A DNA stretch of 64,000 nucleotides, from positions 124,001-188,000 of the forward strand of contig NZ_JAEVLT010000008.1 of assembly GCF_024494385.1 (NCBI RefSeq). The letters are read 5' to 3'. The notes under the pieces were generated by a model that saw nothing but the letters and a program-made list of their open reading frames with translations, made no database searches and was not told the DNA's origin. This DNA comes from Bacillus sp. EB600. Lineage in GTDB: Bacteria > Bacillota > Bacilli > Bacillales > Cytobacillaceae. Position numbers and translations under genes: made by a program. This document shows, one piece after another, positions 39,292-46,427 of the stretch. Numbering within the stretch: position 1 is the first letter of the stretch; each line of letters begins with the position of its first letter.

Positions 39292-39582
39292 ATGAAAGGT
39301 ACGGCCATTCTATTCCAAGAACAATCTGTGAGAATTATTGAAAATATTGATCATAGTATTTTTGATGAAATGAAACAGCAATGTGGCTGCACTCATTGCA
39401 ATTGTAAACTTGAAAACAAGATTATTGATTTTGGCTCTGTTTCACCAGTTTTCTGGCATGAAGACGAGATTGATGGGATTATGGTTATTGATCCCTTTGA
39501 ATTAAACATATACTCTATATCCCCCTTTAAAACGATCCGGCACTGCCAGGTCGTTTTTATTTGCTTTAACCATCGAATCTGA
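39292..39582 (+). CDS. Unknown protein with a CxCxxCxC cluster
   Basis: 96 residues from the ATG at 39292 (AGAGGTG nine nt upstream). The middle has QQCGCTHCNCKLENKIID, four cysteines in CGCxxCNC, suggesting metal binding. No family recognised. The last 17 or so codons run through a clear terminator hairpin (39527-39557), so the frame may be extended by a frameshift or lost stop; an authentic end near SISPF is plausible. Occupies the cheV position relative to B. subtilis. Confidence 0.6.
   Translation: MKGTAILFQEQSVRIIENIDHSIFDEMKQQCGCTHCNCKLENKIIDFGSVSPVFWHEDEIDGIMVIDPFELNIYSISPFKTIRHCQVVFICFNHRI
39527..39557 (+). terminator. Terminator hairpin inside the 3' end of the unknown gene
   Basis: AAAACGATCCGG / CCAGGTCGTTTT stem with loop CACT and one C/A mismatch, ending in five T. 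Lies within the reading frame. Confidence 0.75.
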
Positions 39583-39690
39583 AAGTCCTCTTTTTAAAAG
39601 GACAACTAAAAATGGTACAATATAAATAATAATCATTTTATAATCATGAGATATTCAACCTAAATAAGTCGATCGGAAGGAAGAACACGA

Positions 39691-40845
39691 GTGGAACATT
39701 TAATCAATCAAAAAGTAAAAGAATTGGAAATATCGGGAATCAGAAAGTTTTTTAATATGGTGGCAAATACAGAAGGTATGATTTCTTTAACGATTGGACA
39801 GCCTGATTTTCCAACTCCTGAACATGTTAAAAATGCCGGGATAAAAGCCATCAAGGATAATTATACGAGCTACACACATAACGCTGGATACCTTGAATTA
39901 CGAATGGCTGCATGTCAATTTGTGGAGAAGAAATATGGCATAACCTACAACCCTGAAACCGAAGTGATCGTAACAGCAGGCGCAAGTGAAGCAATTGATA
40001 TTACCTTCCGAACCATTTTAACAGAAGGCACGGAGGTGATTTTACCTGGTCCTGTTTATCCAGGCTATGAGCCACTTATTCGCACCTGCGGGGCTATTCC
40101 TGTTTATGCTGATGTAAGAGATAATCAATTTCGCTTAACAGCCGAAAAGATTAAGCCCTATATTACTAAAAAAACAAGGTGCATTGTTTTGCCATACCCT
40201 TCAAATCCTACTGGCGTAAGCTTAACAAAGTCAGAATTAGAAGAAATTGCCAGTCTGGTAAGGGAATACGAAATATTTATTCTCGCTGATGAAATCTACA
40301 GTGAACTAGTCTATGACCAATCGCATCAATCGATTGCTTCTTTTTTGAAAGAAAAAACAATTGTCATTAATGGACTATCAAAAAGCCATTCGATGACGGG
40401 CTGGCGGATCGGCTTGTTGTTTGCTCCTGAATATCTTACAAAGCACATTTTGAAAGTGCATCAGTACAATGTCTCGTGTGCGAACTCGATTGCACAAAAG
40501 GCTGCTTTTGAAGCATTGACTGTTGGAATAGATGACGCACTTTTAATGAAAAGGGAATACGCCCAAAGACGTGAATTTGTACATAACCGTTTACATGGGA
40601 TGGGACTAAACGTTGTTAAACCGGATGGAGCCTTTTACTTTTTTGTGGAAATTCCTAAGTTGATCCCATTCAATAGCTTTGACTTCTGCCTTGAGCTTGT
40701 ACGTGAGGCTAATGTTGCAGTCGTCCCAGGCAGTGCATTTTCAGAATATGGAGAGGGCTATTTTAGGCTGTCCTATGCAGCCTCGATGGAAACACTGAAG
40801 GAAGGGCTGAATCGAATCGAGAGGTATTTATCAAAGTGGAGTTAA
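39691..40845 (+). CDS. patA: Aminotransferase PatA (N-acetyl-LL-DAP aminotransferase)
   Basis: Class I PLP aminotransferase of 384 residues. The PLP lysine is in NGLSKSHSMTGWRIG; PYPSNPTG and ADEIYSELVYD are cofactor motifs; the C-terminal FRLSYAAS holds the carboxylate-binding Arg. In B. subtilis it makes N-acetyl-LL-diaminopimelate, between DapH and DapL. GTG start at 39691, preceded by GGAAGGA. A full-length repeat follows the stop codon. Confidence 0.93.
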   Translation: MEHLINQKVKELEISGIRKFFNMVANTEGMISLTIGQPDFPTPEHVKNAGIKAIKDNYTSYTHNAGYLELRMAACQFVEKKYGITYNPETEVIVTAGASEAIDITFRTILTEGTEVILPGPVYPGYEPLIRTCGAIPVYADVRDNQFRLTAEKIKPYITKKTRCIVLPYPSNPTGVSLTKSELEEIASLVREYEIFILADEIYSELVYDQSHQSIASFLKEKTIVINGLSKSHSMTGWRIGLLFAPEYLTKHILKVHQYNVSCANSIAQKAAFEALTVGIDDALLMKREYAQRREFVHNRLHGMGLNVVKPDGAFYFFVEIPKLIPFNSFDFCLELVREANVAVVPGSAFSEYGEGYFRLSYAASMETLKEGLNRIERYLSKWS

Positions 40846-40852
40846 TAAGGGA

Positions 40853-41110
40853 ACAAAAGCGCAAGCGCCTGTTTAGCGACGTATGGACTGGAGTACTCCG
40901 ACTGAGATAAAGGAAACACGAAGAGCGGAAGCGCATTCGTGCTTGACTTCGTAAGGAGGTGGGCGAAGTACAATAGTCGCTAGGCACTGGCCGACTACGA
41001 GCTCCGCCGTCCTGGCGGCAACGTCGGCACTAGCACTTCCTGTGCGTCGAAGCTGGACGAAGATTAAACTTCATTCAAAGTTATCAACAGGGTAATCTTT
41101 TATAATTTCC
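40853..41110 (+). repeat. Interspersed repeat, long copy (R11)
   Basis: AAAAGCGCAAGCGCCTGTTT, AGCGACGTATGGACTGGAGT, shared module ACTGAGATAAAGGAAACACG, CGAAGTACAATAGTCGCTAG followed by GCACT, optional module CCGACTACGAGCTCCGCCGT with CGTCGGCACTAGCACTTCCT, then the tail ATTCAAAGTTATCAACAGGG. Arms AGCGCCT and AGGCACT keep most pairs, including a C-G to T-A swap. Confidence 0.82.
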
Positions 41111-41127
41111 TTAACAGTAAGGTAAGA

Positions 41128-41153
41128 ACCCACTGCCGGTTTGGCAGTGGGTT
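41128..41153. terminator. Hairpin between patA and the Lys-rich gene
   Basis: AACCCACTGCC / GGCAGTGGGTT stem, strong, but only weak T-runs on either side. Confidence 0.55.
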
Positions 41154-41159
41154 TAGCAT

Positions 41160-41342
41160 TTACAAGCCGCCTTTATATTTCCCGTCATTTTTAGAGGCTT
41201 TTTCCTTTTTTGCTTTGTCTTTATGGATCTTGTTTGCTGCCGCAGATCCCATTTCGTGGGCAAATTCTGAATTTATAACGGCAGAGTCAAATCCTTTTTT
41301 ATTTTTTTGCTGCGGATCATTTTTTTTCGTTCTTTTTGCCAT
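41160..41342 (-). CDS. Small lysine-rich protein, unknown function
   Basis: 60 residues starting MAKRTKKNDPQQKNKKG, about a quarter Lys, with an uncharged centre FDSAVINSEFAHEMGSAAAN and a basic C-terminus. Disordered or nucleic-acid-binding in character; some spore proteins look like this, but I cannot assign a family. GGGAGG is seven nt before the ATG at 41342, which decides the start over the longer open frame to 41420. Confidence 0.65.
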   Translation of the reverse strand: MAKRTKKNDPQQKNKKGFDSAVINSEFAHEMGSAAANKIHKDKAKKEKASKNDGKYKGGL

Positions 41343-41446
41343 AAACATTCCTCCCAAAATTCTATCTTCACCAATAGTTTCTGGTAATTTGGAGGAACTA
41401 TTCATGGTCATTTTTTGCAATAAAGCTTAAGTACGTTTTAAAAAAA

Positions 41447-42331
41447 TTAATGTTCCCAATATTTATAAATAGCTTGTGTACCGCTATTTTCTTCGCCTTT
41501 TGCTGCTAATTGGTCATATAGTGATTTTGAAAGTGCTAGCCCAGGCGTTTCCATTCCCAATTGTTCTGCTTCATCAAGAGCAATTTTCATATCCTTAATA
41601 AAATGTTTGATATAAAACCCTGGCTTAAAATCCCCTTTTAGCATTCTCGGAACAAGGTTACTTAACGACCAGCTGCCTGCTGCACCACTGGAAATACTTT
41701 TCAATACCGCCTCAGGATTCAAGCCAGCCTTTTCGGCATAGATGATTGCCTCTGTAACTCCAATCATTGTCGATGCTATCACGATTTGGTTTGACATTTT
41801 TGTATGCTGCCCTGAACCAGCTTTCCCTTGATAAACGATATTCGTTCCAAGTTTTTCGAGCAAAGGGAGAACAGCGCTAAATGCATCCTTTTCACCACCA
41901 ACCATGATCGAAAGCTTTGCATCTCGCGCTCCAATATCTCCACCGGAAATAGGTGCGTCAATCGCATGAATTTTATGTTTTTTGGCTTCTTCAAAAATTT
42001 TTACCGCAAGGGATGGCGAGGATGTTGTCATATCAATTAGGTAGCTGCCCGGTTTTCCATTTGCTATTATCCCATTCTCTCCCAAATAAATTTCTTCAAC
42101 ATCAGAAGGATAGCCAACAATGGTAAAAATAACATTTGCTTGTTCAGCTACTTCTCTTGGTGTATTTACCCACTCTGCACCTTGATTAAGTAAATCAGCC
42201 GCCTTTTCCTTTGTTCTGGAATAAACAACTAACGGATAACCCGCCTTTACTAAATTCCCTGCCATACTTTTTCCCATAACACCTATTCCAATAAACCCAA
42301 CAACTGTATTTTCTGGAGTTAACAAATCCAT
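41447..42331 (-). CDS. YkwC-like NAD(P)-dependent beta-hydroxyacid dehydrogenase
   Basis: 294 residues of the 3-hydroxyisobutyrate / tartronate semialdehyde reductase family. Rossmann motif VVGFIGIGVMGKSMAGNLVK, substrate motif DAPISGGDIGARDAKL, and the catalytic Lys in GSGQHTKMSNQ. The substrate (3-hydroxyisobutyrate, tartronate semialdehyde or succinic semialdehyde-type) cannot be decided. B. subtilis has ykwC in this stretch. Confidence 0.88.
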   Translation of the reverse strand: MDLLTPENTVVGFIGIGVMGKSMAGNLVKAGYPLVVYSRTKEKAADLLNQGAEWVNTPREVAEQANVIFTIVGYPSDVEEIYLGENGIIANGKPGSYLIDMTTSSPSLAVKIFEEAKKHKIHAIDAPISGGDIGARDAKLSIMVGGEKDAFSAVLPLLEKLGTNIVYQGKAGSGQHTKMSNQIVIASTMIGVTEAIIYAEKAGLNPEAVLKSISSGAAGSWSLSNLVPRMLKGDFKPGFYIKHFIKDMKIALDEAEQLGMETPGLALSKSLYDQLAAKGEENSGTQAIYKYWEH

Positions 42332-42480
42332 CTTCCTCTCAATATTAGTTTACACAATCTTATTTAAATAGATTTCACCATAACCAATTCCATTGGTATC
42401 TTTGTTTTTCTGCGCTTACTTGGTCTATATTTATTATACTGAAAGACTGAATTCTAATATAGTTTAAGATACTTTTATAG

Positions 42481-42515
42481 AAAAAAGCCAACTGCACTAC
42501 AGCCGGCTTTTTCCA
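42481..42515 (-). terminator. Terminator of the ptsHI operon
   Basis: In the minus direction AGCCGGCTG / CAGTTGGCT with loop TAGTG (two G-U pairs) and TTTTTT after it. It is retained although ptsI is gone. Confidence 0.8.
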
Positions 42516-42547
42516 GAATAAGAAAGTATAAAGTTTTGAACGTAGAA

Positions 42548-42590
42548 AACTGTCTAACTCCAGTCCATACTTTGCTATACGGGCGCTTAC
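42548..42590 (-). repeat. Interspersed repeat, short copy (R12), fused to the ptsI remnant
   Basis: Minus orientation: GTAAGCGCCCGTATAGCAAA, TATGGACTGGAGTTAGACAG. The left end abuts the last recognisable ptsI codon, and the right end is joined after a large internal deletion of the repeat. Confidence 0.75.
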
Positions 42591-42796
42591 ACAAAGCCTA
42601 ATTGCTCGAGAGCCAAAAAAATGGGGTTAACTCTTTTGATAAGTTCATATATGGAAGCTTGTTGTCTCCGCCAATATCCAAGATGTGAATAACTACAGGC
42701 TTTCCGTTCATTCCTTTTAGGACTGCCTCGTATGCTTCAAATTGCTCAACTTCTGTTGGCAACCCCCCTTGAGGCTGCAAAACCCTTTAAAAACAT
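42591..42796 (-). pseudogene. ptsI: Enzyme I of the PTS, reduced to two short pieces
   Basis: Normally about 570 residues. An ATG at 42796 follows the ptsH stop by two nt and gives [11 protein letters not shown], the start of enzyme I. At a run of six G the sequence jumps, in another frame, to [40 protein letters not shown] and NLSKELTPF, which correspond to about residues 310-360 of enzyme I. A seven-T run then shifts the frame: one base fewer gives GSRAIRLC, the expected continuation. The rest is replaced by a repeat. So about 300 internal codons and the whole C-terminal PEP-binding part, including the phosphorylated His, are gone. Confidence 0.9.
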
Positions 42797-42798
42797 TA

Positions 42799-43065
42799 CT
42801 ATTCTGCAAGACCTTCCTTTGTTAAGGTTTCTTCAAGACTTCTTAATGCGTCATCAGCGTCGCTGCCTTCTGCGCTAATTTTTATTTCGCCTCCGTGACC
42901 AATACCTAGTGACATAACACCCATTATCGATTTTAAATTTGCTTTTTTTCCTTTATATTCTAAACTTAGATCAGAATCAAATTTACTAGCTGTTTGGACT
43001 AGTAATGTTGCAGGTCTAGCATGGATACCTGTTTCGGAAATTACTTTAAATTGTTTTTCTGCCAT
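42799..43065 (-). CDS. ptsH: HPr, phosphocarrier of the PTS
   Basis: 88 residues, complete. His15 is in [14 protein letters not shown] and the regulatory Ser46 in [12 protein letters not shown]; both sites are intact. Enzyme I normally phosphorylates His15 and HPr kinase phosphorylates Ser46, which makes HPr a CcpA co-effector. Because ptsI next door is destroyed, only the Ser46 role is likely unless another enzyme I exists. No ptsG or glcT lies upstream, unlike B. subtilis. Confidence 0.96.
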   Translation of the reverse strand: MAEKQFKVISETGIHARPATLLVQTASKFDSDLSLEYKGKKANLKSIMGVMSLGIGHGGEIKISAEGSDADDALRSLEETLTKEGLAE

Positions 43066-43116
43066 AAAAAATCATACTCCTTCTTCAGATAAATAATTTG
43101 AATAAGCAGAACGTAG

Positions 43117-43146
43117 ATATTGCCTTATAAAATGACAAAACGTCAA
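43117..43146 (-). promoter_or_regulatory. Candidate ptsH promoter
   Basis: TTGACG (43141-43146) and CAATAT (43117-43122), 18-nt spacer, minus strand. The promoter looks intact, as does the operon terminator. Confidence 0.5.
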
Positions 43147-43451
43147 TTTTAATCGCCATACAAAATAGTTATTGACTAAATGTAGGAGAATAACATGGAA
43201 TAACTTTATATATTTTTCTCATAAAAAAAATAAACATGTATAAGGCAAACAACTATTTTCAACAGTTCTTTTCATGGTGGTACAATACGAAGAATACCAT
43301 GATTCGACATATTCCAACAACCAAAATACATTATTGCAGAATAAAAAGTAACTTAGCAAAAATATTCCATATTTTTGCTAAAATGAAAACATTCTCCTAT
43401 TGGTTGGTATAACAATTACTGCAGGGAAAGCCCATACAGAATAAAATATTA
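43147..43451. other. AT-rich intergenic stretch upstream of ptsH
   Basis: About 300 nt with no ORF that has a ribosome binding site. In B. subtilis glcT and ptsG stand upstream of ptsH; I find no remnant of either. Confidence 0.6.
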
Positions 43452-43646
43452 TTAGCTTCTTGCTATTTCTTGGTATTGATAAATTACATCTCCCCCTCTT
43501 TGTCCAATTCCTCTAAAATGTTTAAAATCTTCCCTTTTCACAAGTTCTTCCCGAAAATCTAAAAAATCCTCTTTAGGAACAAAATATTCTGATAAAGTAC
43601 CATCCTTTAATTTTTCGAGAATTTCTTGGATCATTTCTTTTTGCAC
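43452..43646 (-). CDS. Small protein, unknown function
   Basis: 64 residues, mixed charge: MIQEILEKLKDGTLSEYFVP, KEDFLDFREELVKREDFKHF and RGIGQRGGDVIYQYQEIARS. The pattern suggests two helices and a C-terminal strand. AAAGGAG precedes the ATG. I do not recognise the family. Confidence 0.6.
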   Translation of the reverse strand: MQKEMIQEILEKLKDGTLSEYFVPKEDFLDFREELVKREDFKHFRGIGQRGGDVIYQYQEIARS

Positions 43647-43903
43647 ATAAACCCACTCCTTTGATAACGAAGATATTTGTCCGATTTTGTCAGAATTTCC
43701 ACGGAAATAATTCCATAAAAACTTAAAAACCCGTTTACTTAAGAATACCTTACTTTATTGAGATAGAAAGGCTTTTACCTTCCATTTTCAACAATTTGTT
43801 AATTTAAAAATAAACCCTTTACGAATTCAATAAATTAGTGCAAACTGTTATTTATATAGATTTTTATATTGGTATTAGTTGGAAGGTAAAGGAGAGGGGC
43901 TAT

Positions 43904-44092
43904 TTGAAAAAGGCGGAAGTGGGAAATGTAATAGAGTTCCGTGGGGGATTGCAAGGAATTGTTGAAAAAGTGAATGAAAATTCTGTAATTGTAGACCTAA
44001 CTTATATGGATAATTACCGAGACCTAGAATTAGACCAACGTACTGTTATTAATCATAAAAACTATAGGATTGTAAAAGAAAGCGTTATCTAA
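43904..44092 (+). CDS. ykvS: YkvS family protein (DUF2187)
   Basis: 62 residues starting at TTG (43904) with GGAGAGGGG four to eight nt upstream. AEVGNVIEFRGGLQGIVEKV and LELDQRTVINHKNYRIV are the family hallmarks; an SH3-like beta barrel is expected. Function unknown. The longer open frame from 43838 has no ribosome binding site. Confidence 0.85.
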   Translation: MKKAEVGNVIEFRGGLQGIVEKVNENSVIVDLTYMDNYRDLELDQRTVINHKNYRIVKESVI

Positions 44093-44112
44093 TTTGTTAA
44101 AAGAATTTAATG

Positions 44113-44134
44113 AGCGGCCATATGGCTGCTTTTT
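44113..44134 (+). terminator. Terminator of ykvS
   Basis: AGCGGCC / GGCTGCT stem with loop ATAT and five T. Confidence 0.8.
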
Positions 44135-44217
44135 ATTTTGATTAACTATAAAATGCTGCAGTTCTATCATTTTGCCCCACCACGTTCTGAATGATGAGGC
44201 ATTAATCCAATAATTAC

Positions 44218-44340
44218 TTAGCTTTTTTTGGGACCAGTTTCCTTTGACAGCTCTTTTAACGATTTAATTTTACCGTGTGGGTTTTGATCCTGCTTTCGGA
44301 CTGTCCACTCCCGTTCCTGTTGACTTTGCGATTTACTCAT
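44218..44340 (-). CDS. DUF6254-like small protein
   Basis: 40 residues, MSKSQSQQEREWTVRKQDQ, then NPHGKIKSLKELSKETG and PKKS. Very polar and basic, probably disordered. A textbook GGAGG eight nt upstream of the ATG supports translation. It resembles the DUF6254 family of short Bacillaceae proteins, known to me only by sequence pattern. Divergent from the CPBP protease gene. Confidence 0.7.
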   Translation of the reverse strand: MSKSQSQQEREWTVRKQDQNPHGKIKSLKELSKETGPKKS

Positions 44341-44487
44341 ATTCCAAACCTCCTTTCATCCAATAGCATTTTCAATTTTTATCGGTCTTATTATTGGAAA
44401 CAAATGAGCGAAGTGATAAATTTCATTTCCCAACCTGCCGTTTTTTTGTTAAAATTATTTTGTTTTACTTTGAAAGGAGCGGAAAAA

Positions 44488-45099
44488 ATGAGGTTACAAG
44501 CTGCCGATCTTCGCCTATTGCTTGGATTACTCCTCGCACATCTATTGCTCTTCTTTAGCTTTCAAGATAAGAGCGTATTCTGGTATATTTATACTGCTTC
44601 TTTATTGCTGTTAATCACCTATGCCATCCTTCAGGAGGACGTTGATGATCAGGCAGGCTTTTTTTCATACATTTCACTTGGAGTTCTTTCAGGGTTGCTT
44701 TTGTATGGTATTTTTTGGATTGGTTATCATGGCGTAGGGTTTCTAAAGATCGGACTGCAACGGGACACTCATCAGCTTTATCGCTGGTTTGGTCCTTCAT
44801 TATTCTGGGAGTATCTTGCCCTGATTTTAGTGGCTGGTCCTGGAGAAGAACTTTTTTGGCGGGGATTCATTCAAAAACGATTACTGAATTACTTTAAACC
44901 AATTGTTGGCATTGTTATTGGAGCCATTCTTTATGCCTCAGTACATATTTATTCGGGCCAATTTATATTAGTTTTTGCAGCCTTTATTTCGGGGCTCGCA
45001 TGGGGTGCTCTTTATTTTTGGAAGAAAAGCATGCCTATCGTTATTGTGTCCCACCTGGTCTTCGACATCATGATTTTTATCATCATTCCATTTAAGTAA
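44488..45099 (+). CDS. CPBP family intramembrane metalloprotease
   Basis: 203 residues with about six membrane helices. The signature is GPGEELFWRGFIQKRLL (motif EExxxR), followed by ASVHIYSGQ (motif 2 His) and SHLVFDIM (motif 3 His). The family includes CAAX-type proteases and bacteriocin self-immunity proteins; no bacteriocin gene is adjacent. AAGGAGCGG precedes the ATG at 44488; the open frame to 44275 has no start signal. Confidence 0.88.
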   Translation: MRLQAADLRLLLGLLLAHLLLFFSFQDKSVFWYIYTASLLLLITYAILQEDVDDQAGFFSYISLGVLSGLLLYGIFWIGYHGVGFLKIGLQRDTHQLYRWFGPSLFWEYLALILVAGPGEELFWRGFIQKRLLNYFKPIVGIVIGAILYASVHIYSGQFILVFAAFISGLAWGALYFWKKSMPIVIVSHLVFDIMIFIIIPFK

Positions 45100-45135
45100 A
45101 AAAAGCATTTGTTCATTTGAACAAATGCTTTTTTT
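45100..45135. terminator. Bidirectional terminator CPBP/ykvI
   Basis: AAAAAAAGCATTTGTTC / GAACAAATGCTTTTTTT. Confidence 0.9.
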
Positions 45136-45145
45136 ACACATACTA

Positions 45146-46195
45146 CTAACTTTTATCCTTGGTAAGCGGCTTTACCCAGAGCAGGACGATGAACAATATG
45201 CTAATATTACCGAACAATGGATATAAATAGGAAAGAAGTTTTCCATAATCAAATAGACTAATCAAATAGGAAATGACAAATATGAAGGTGATTGAGACCG
45301 CTGTCGGCACATCAATCATTTGCTTCAATTGCCTTTCAATACCAAATACATTGCCAATTACGGATGTAAAGATTTCTCCATAAATAACCATGACATAGAG
45401 CCAATAAAAGCCCGGAGCCAAATTCTTCATAATAAAAGCCATTGGAATTTCATATTTCTCAAACTCTGGAAGCATGATCAAAGTAAAATGACTTGAAATT
45501 AGGATAACTGTTAAGGCAGCTCCCCCAAGTATCCCCCCCCACTTGATCGTCCAATCATCATTAATCTCTGTAGCAACTGGAACCAAAACTGCTTGGGCAA
45601 GTGCAAGGTTAAAGGCTGTGTAGGAGAAAGGTGCCAATATGGTTGTCCAGCTATGTTTCCCCTCCGGAATAACGAATAACTGTTCAAAAAAATGAGGATT
45701 TGTTACAGAAAACCCCATTAACATAAGACTAAAGCTAATCATTAACGGTACGACAAATGTATTGACAGCAAAAAGCCCCTTCATTCCGATAAGCATAACA
45801 ATTATTGAAAGAAATATGGTCAAAAAAACACCCATATTTTTAGATAACCCTAGTTGTTCTTTAAAGACTGCTCCGGCACCAGCCAGCATGACCGCACTTA
45901 CCCCTAGTAACATAATGAGCATCAAAACGTTAATTCCCTTACCCGCCCATTTTCCAAACAGATATTCATTAAACTCTTGATATGATTTCGCCTTTATACG
46001 AGCTGCAATTCTCATTAATTTTGAACCCAAAAATACAAGGAGGTAGCCGCTCATCAATATACTAAAAAAACCCAATAATCCAAATCTTGAAAAGAACTCA
46101 ACGATCTCTCTTCCAGTAGCAAATCCAGCTCCAACCACTGTTCCAACATAGACCGCCGCGATTTGAAAAGCCGCAGCCCAATTCTTTTCCACCAT
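45146..46195 (-). CDS. ykvI: YkvI-like membrane transporter
   Basis: 349 residues, about ten membrane helices, of the APC-related YkvI family (putative amino acid or ion-coupled permease). The N-terminus FQIAAVYVGTVVGAGFATGREIVEFF holds the unwound first-helix motif GAGFATGRE typical of APC transporters. Substrate unknown. GGGAGGAGGGAG before the ATG at 46195 sets the start. Divergent from clpE, as in B. subtilis. Confidence 0.87.
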   Translation of the reverse strand: MVEKNWAAAFQIAAVYVGTVVGAGFATGREIVEFFSRFGLLGFFSILMSGYLLVFLGSKLMRIAARIKAKSYQEFNEYLFGKWAGKGINVLMLIMLLGVSAVMLAGAGAVFKEQLGLSKNMGVFLTIFLSIIVMLIGMKGLFAVNTFVVPLMISFSLMLMGFSVTNPHFFEQLFVIPEGKHSWTTILAPFSYTAFNLALAQAVLVPVATEINDDWTIKWGGILGGAALTVILISSHFTLIMLPEFEKYEIPMAFIMKNLAPGFYWLYVMVIYGEIFTSVIGNVFGIERQLKQMIDVPTAVSITFIFVISYLISLFDYGKLLSYLYPLFGNISILFIVLLWVKPLTKDKS

Positions 46196-46313
46196 AACTC
46201 CCTCCTCCCTAACAATATATGAGACAAGGGACAAACAATGACGAGCTTTTTAAAAGAAAAGCAGATGTAATAACATGCATTATCATTTGGTAAAAAATTT
46301 CAGCACAAAAAAC

Positions 46314-46342
46314 TTGAAAGTCAAAATAGGTCAGAGTATACT
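46314..46342 (+). promoter_or_regulatory. clpE sigma-A promoter
   Basis: TTGAAA (46314-46319), 17-nt spacer, TATACT (46337-46342). Confidence 0.8.
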
Positions 46343-46376
46343 ATAGCCATAAGGTCAAAGATAGTCAAAGTCAAAG
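46319..46376. promoter_or_regulatory. CtsR operators at the clpE promoter
   Basis: Site 1 AGTCAAAATAGGTCAGA (46319-46335) fills the promoter spacer. Site 2 AGGTCAAAGATAGTCAAA (46352-46369) is a full CtsR heptad repeat just downstream of the start site, with an extra GTCAAAG to 46376. This is the multi-operator layout known for clpE in B. subtilis. Confidence 0.85.
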
Positions 46377-46427
46377 TAAAGGCTAAAGAAATTAAATTAA
46401 TGTTATCTAATAGAGGAGGTTTTCTTT

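Noticed and set aside
44275-44487. N-terminal extension of the CPBP protease by 71 residues
   Set aside because: No ribosome binding site at 44275; the extension overlaps the divergent DUF6254-like gene, and the ATG at 44488 has AAGGAG.
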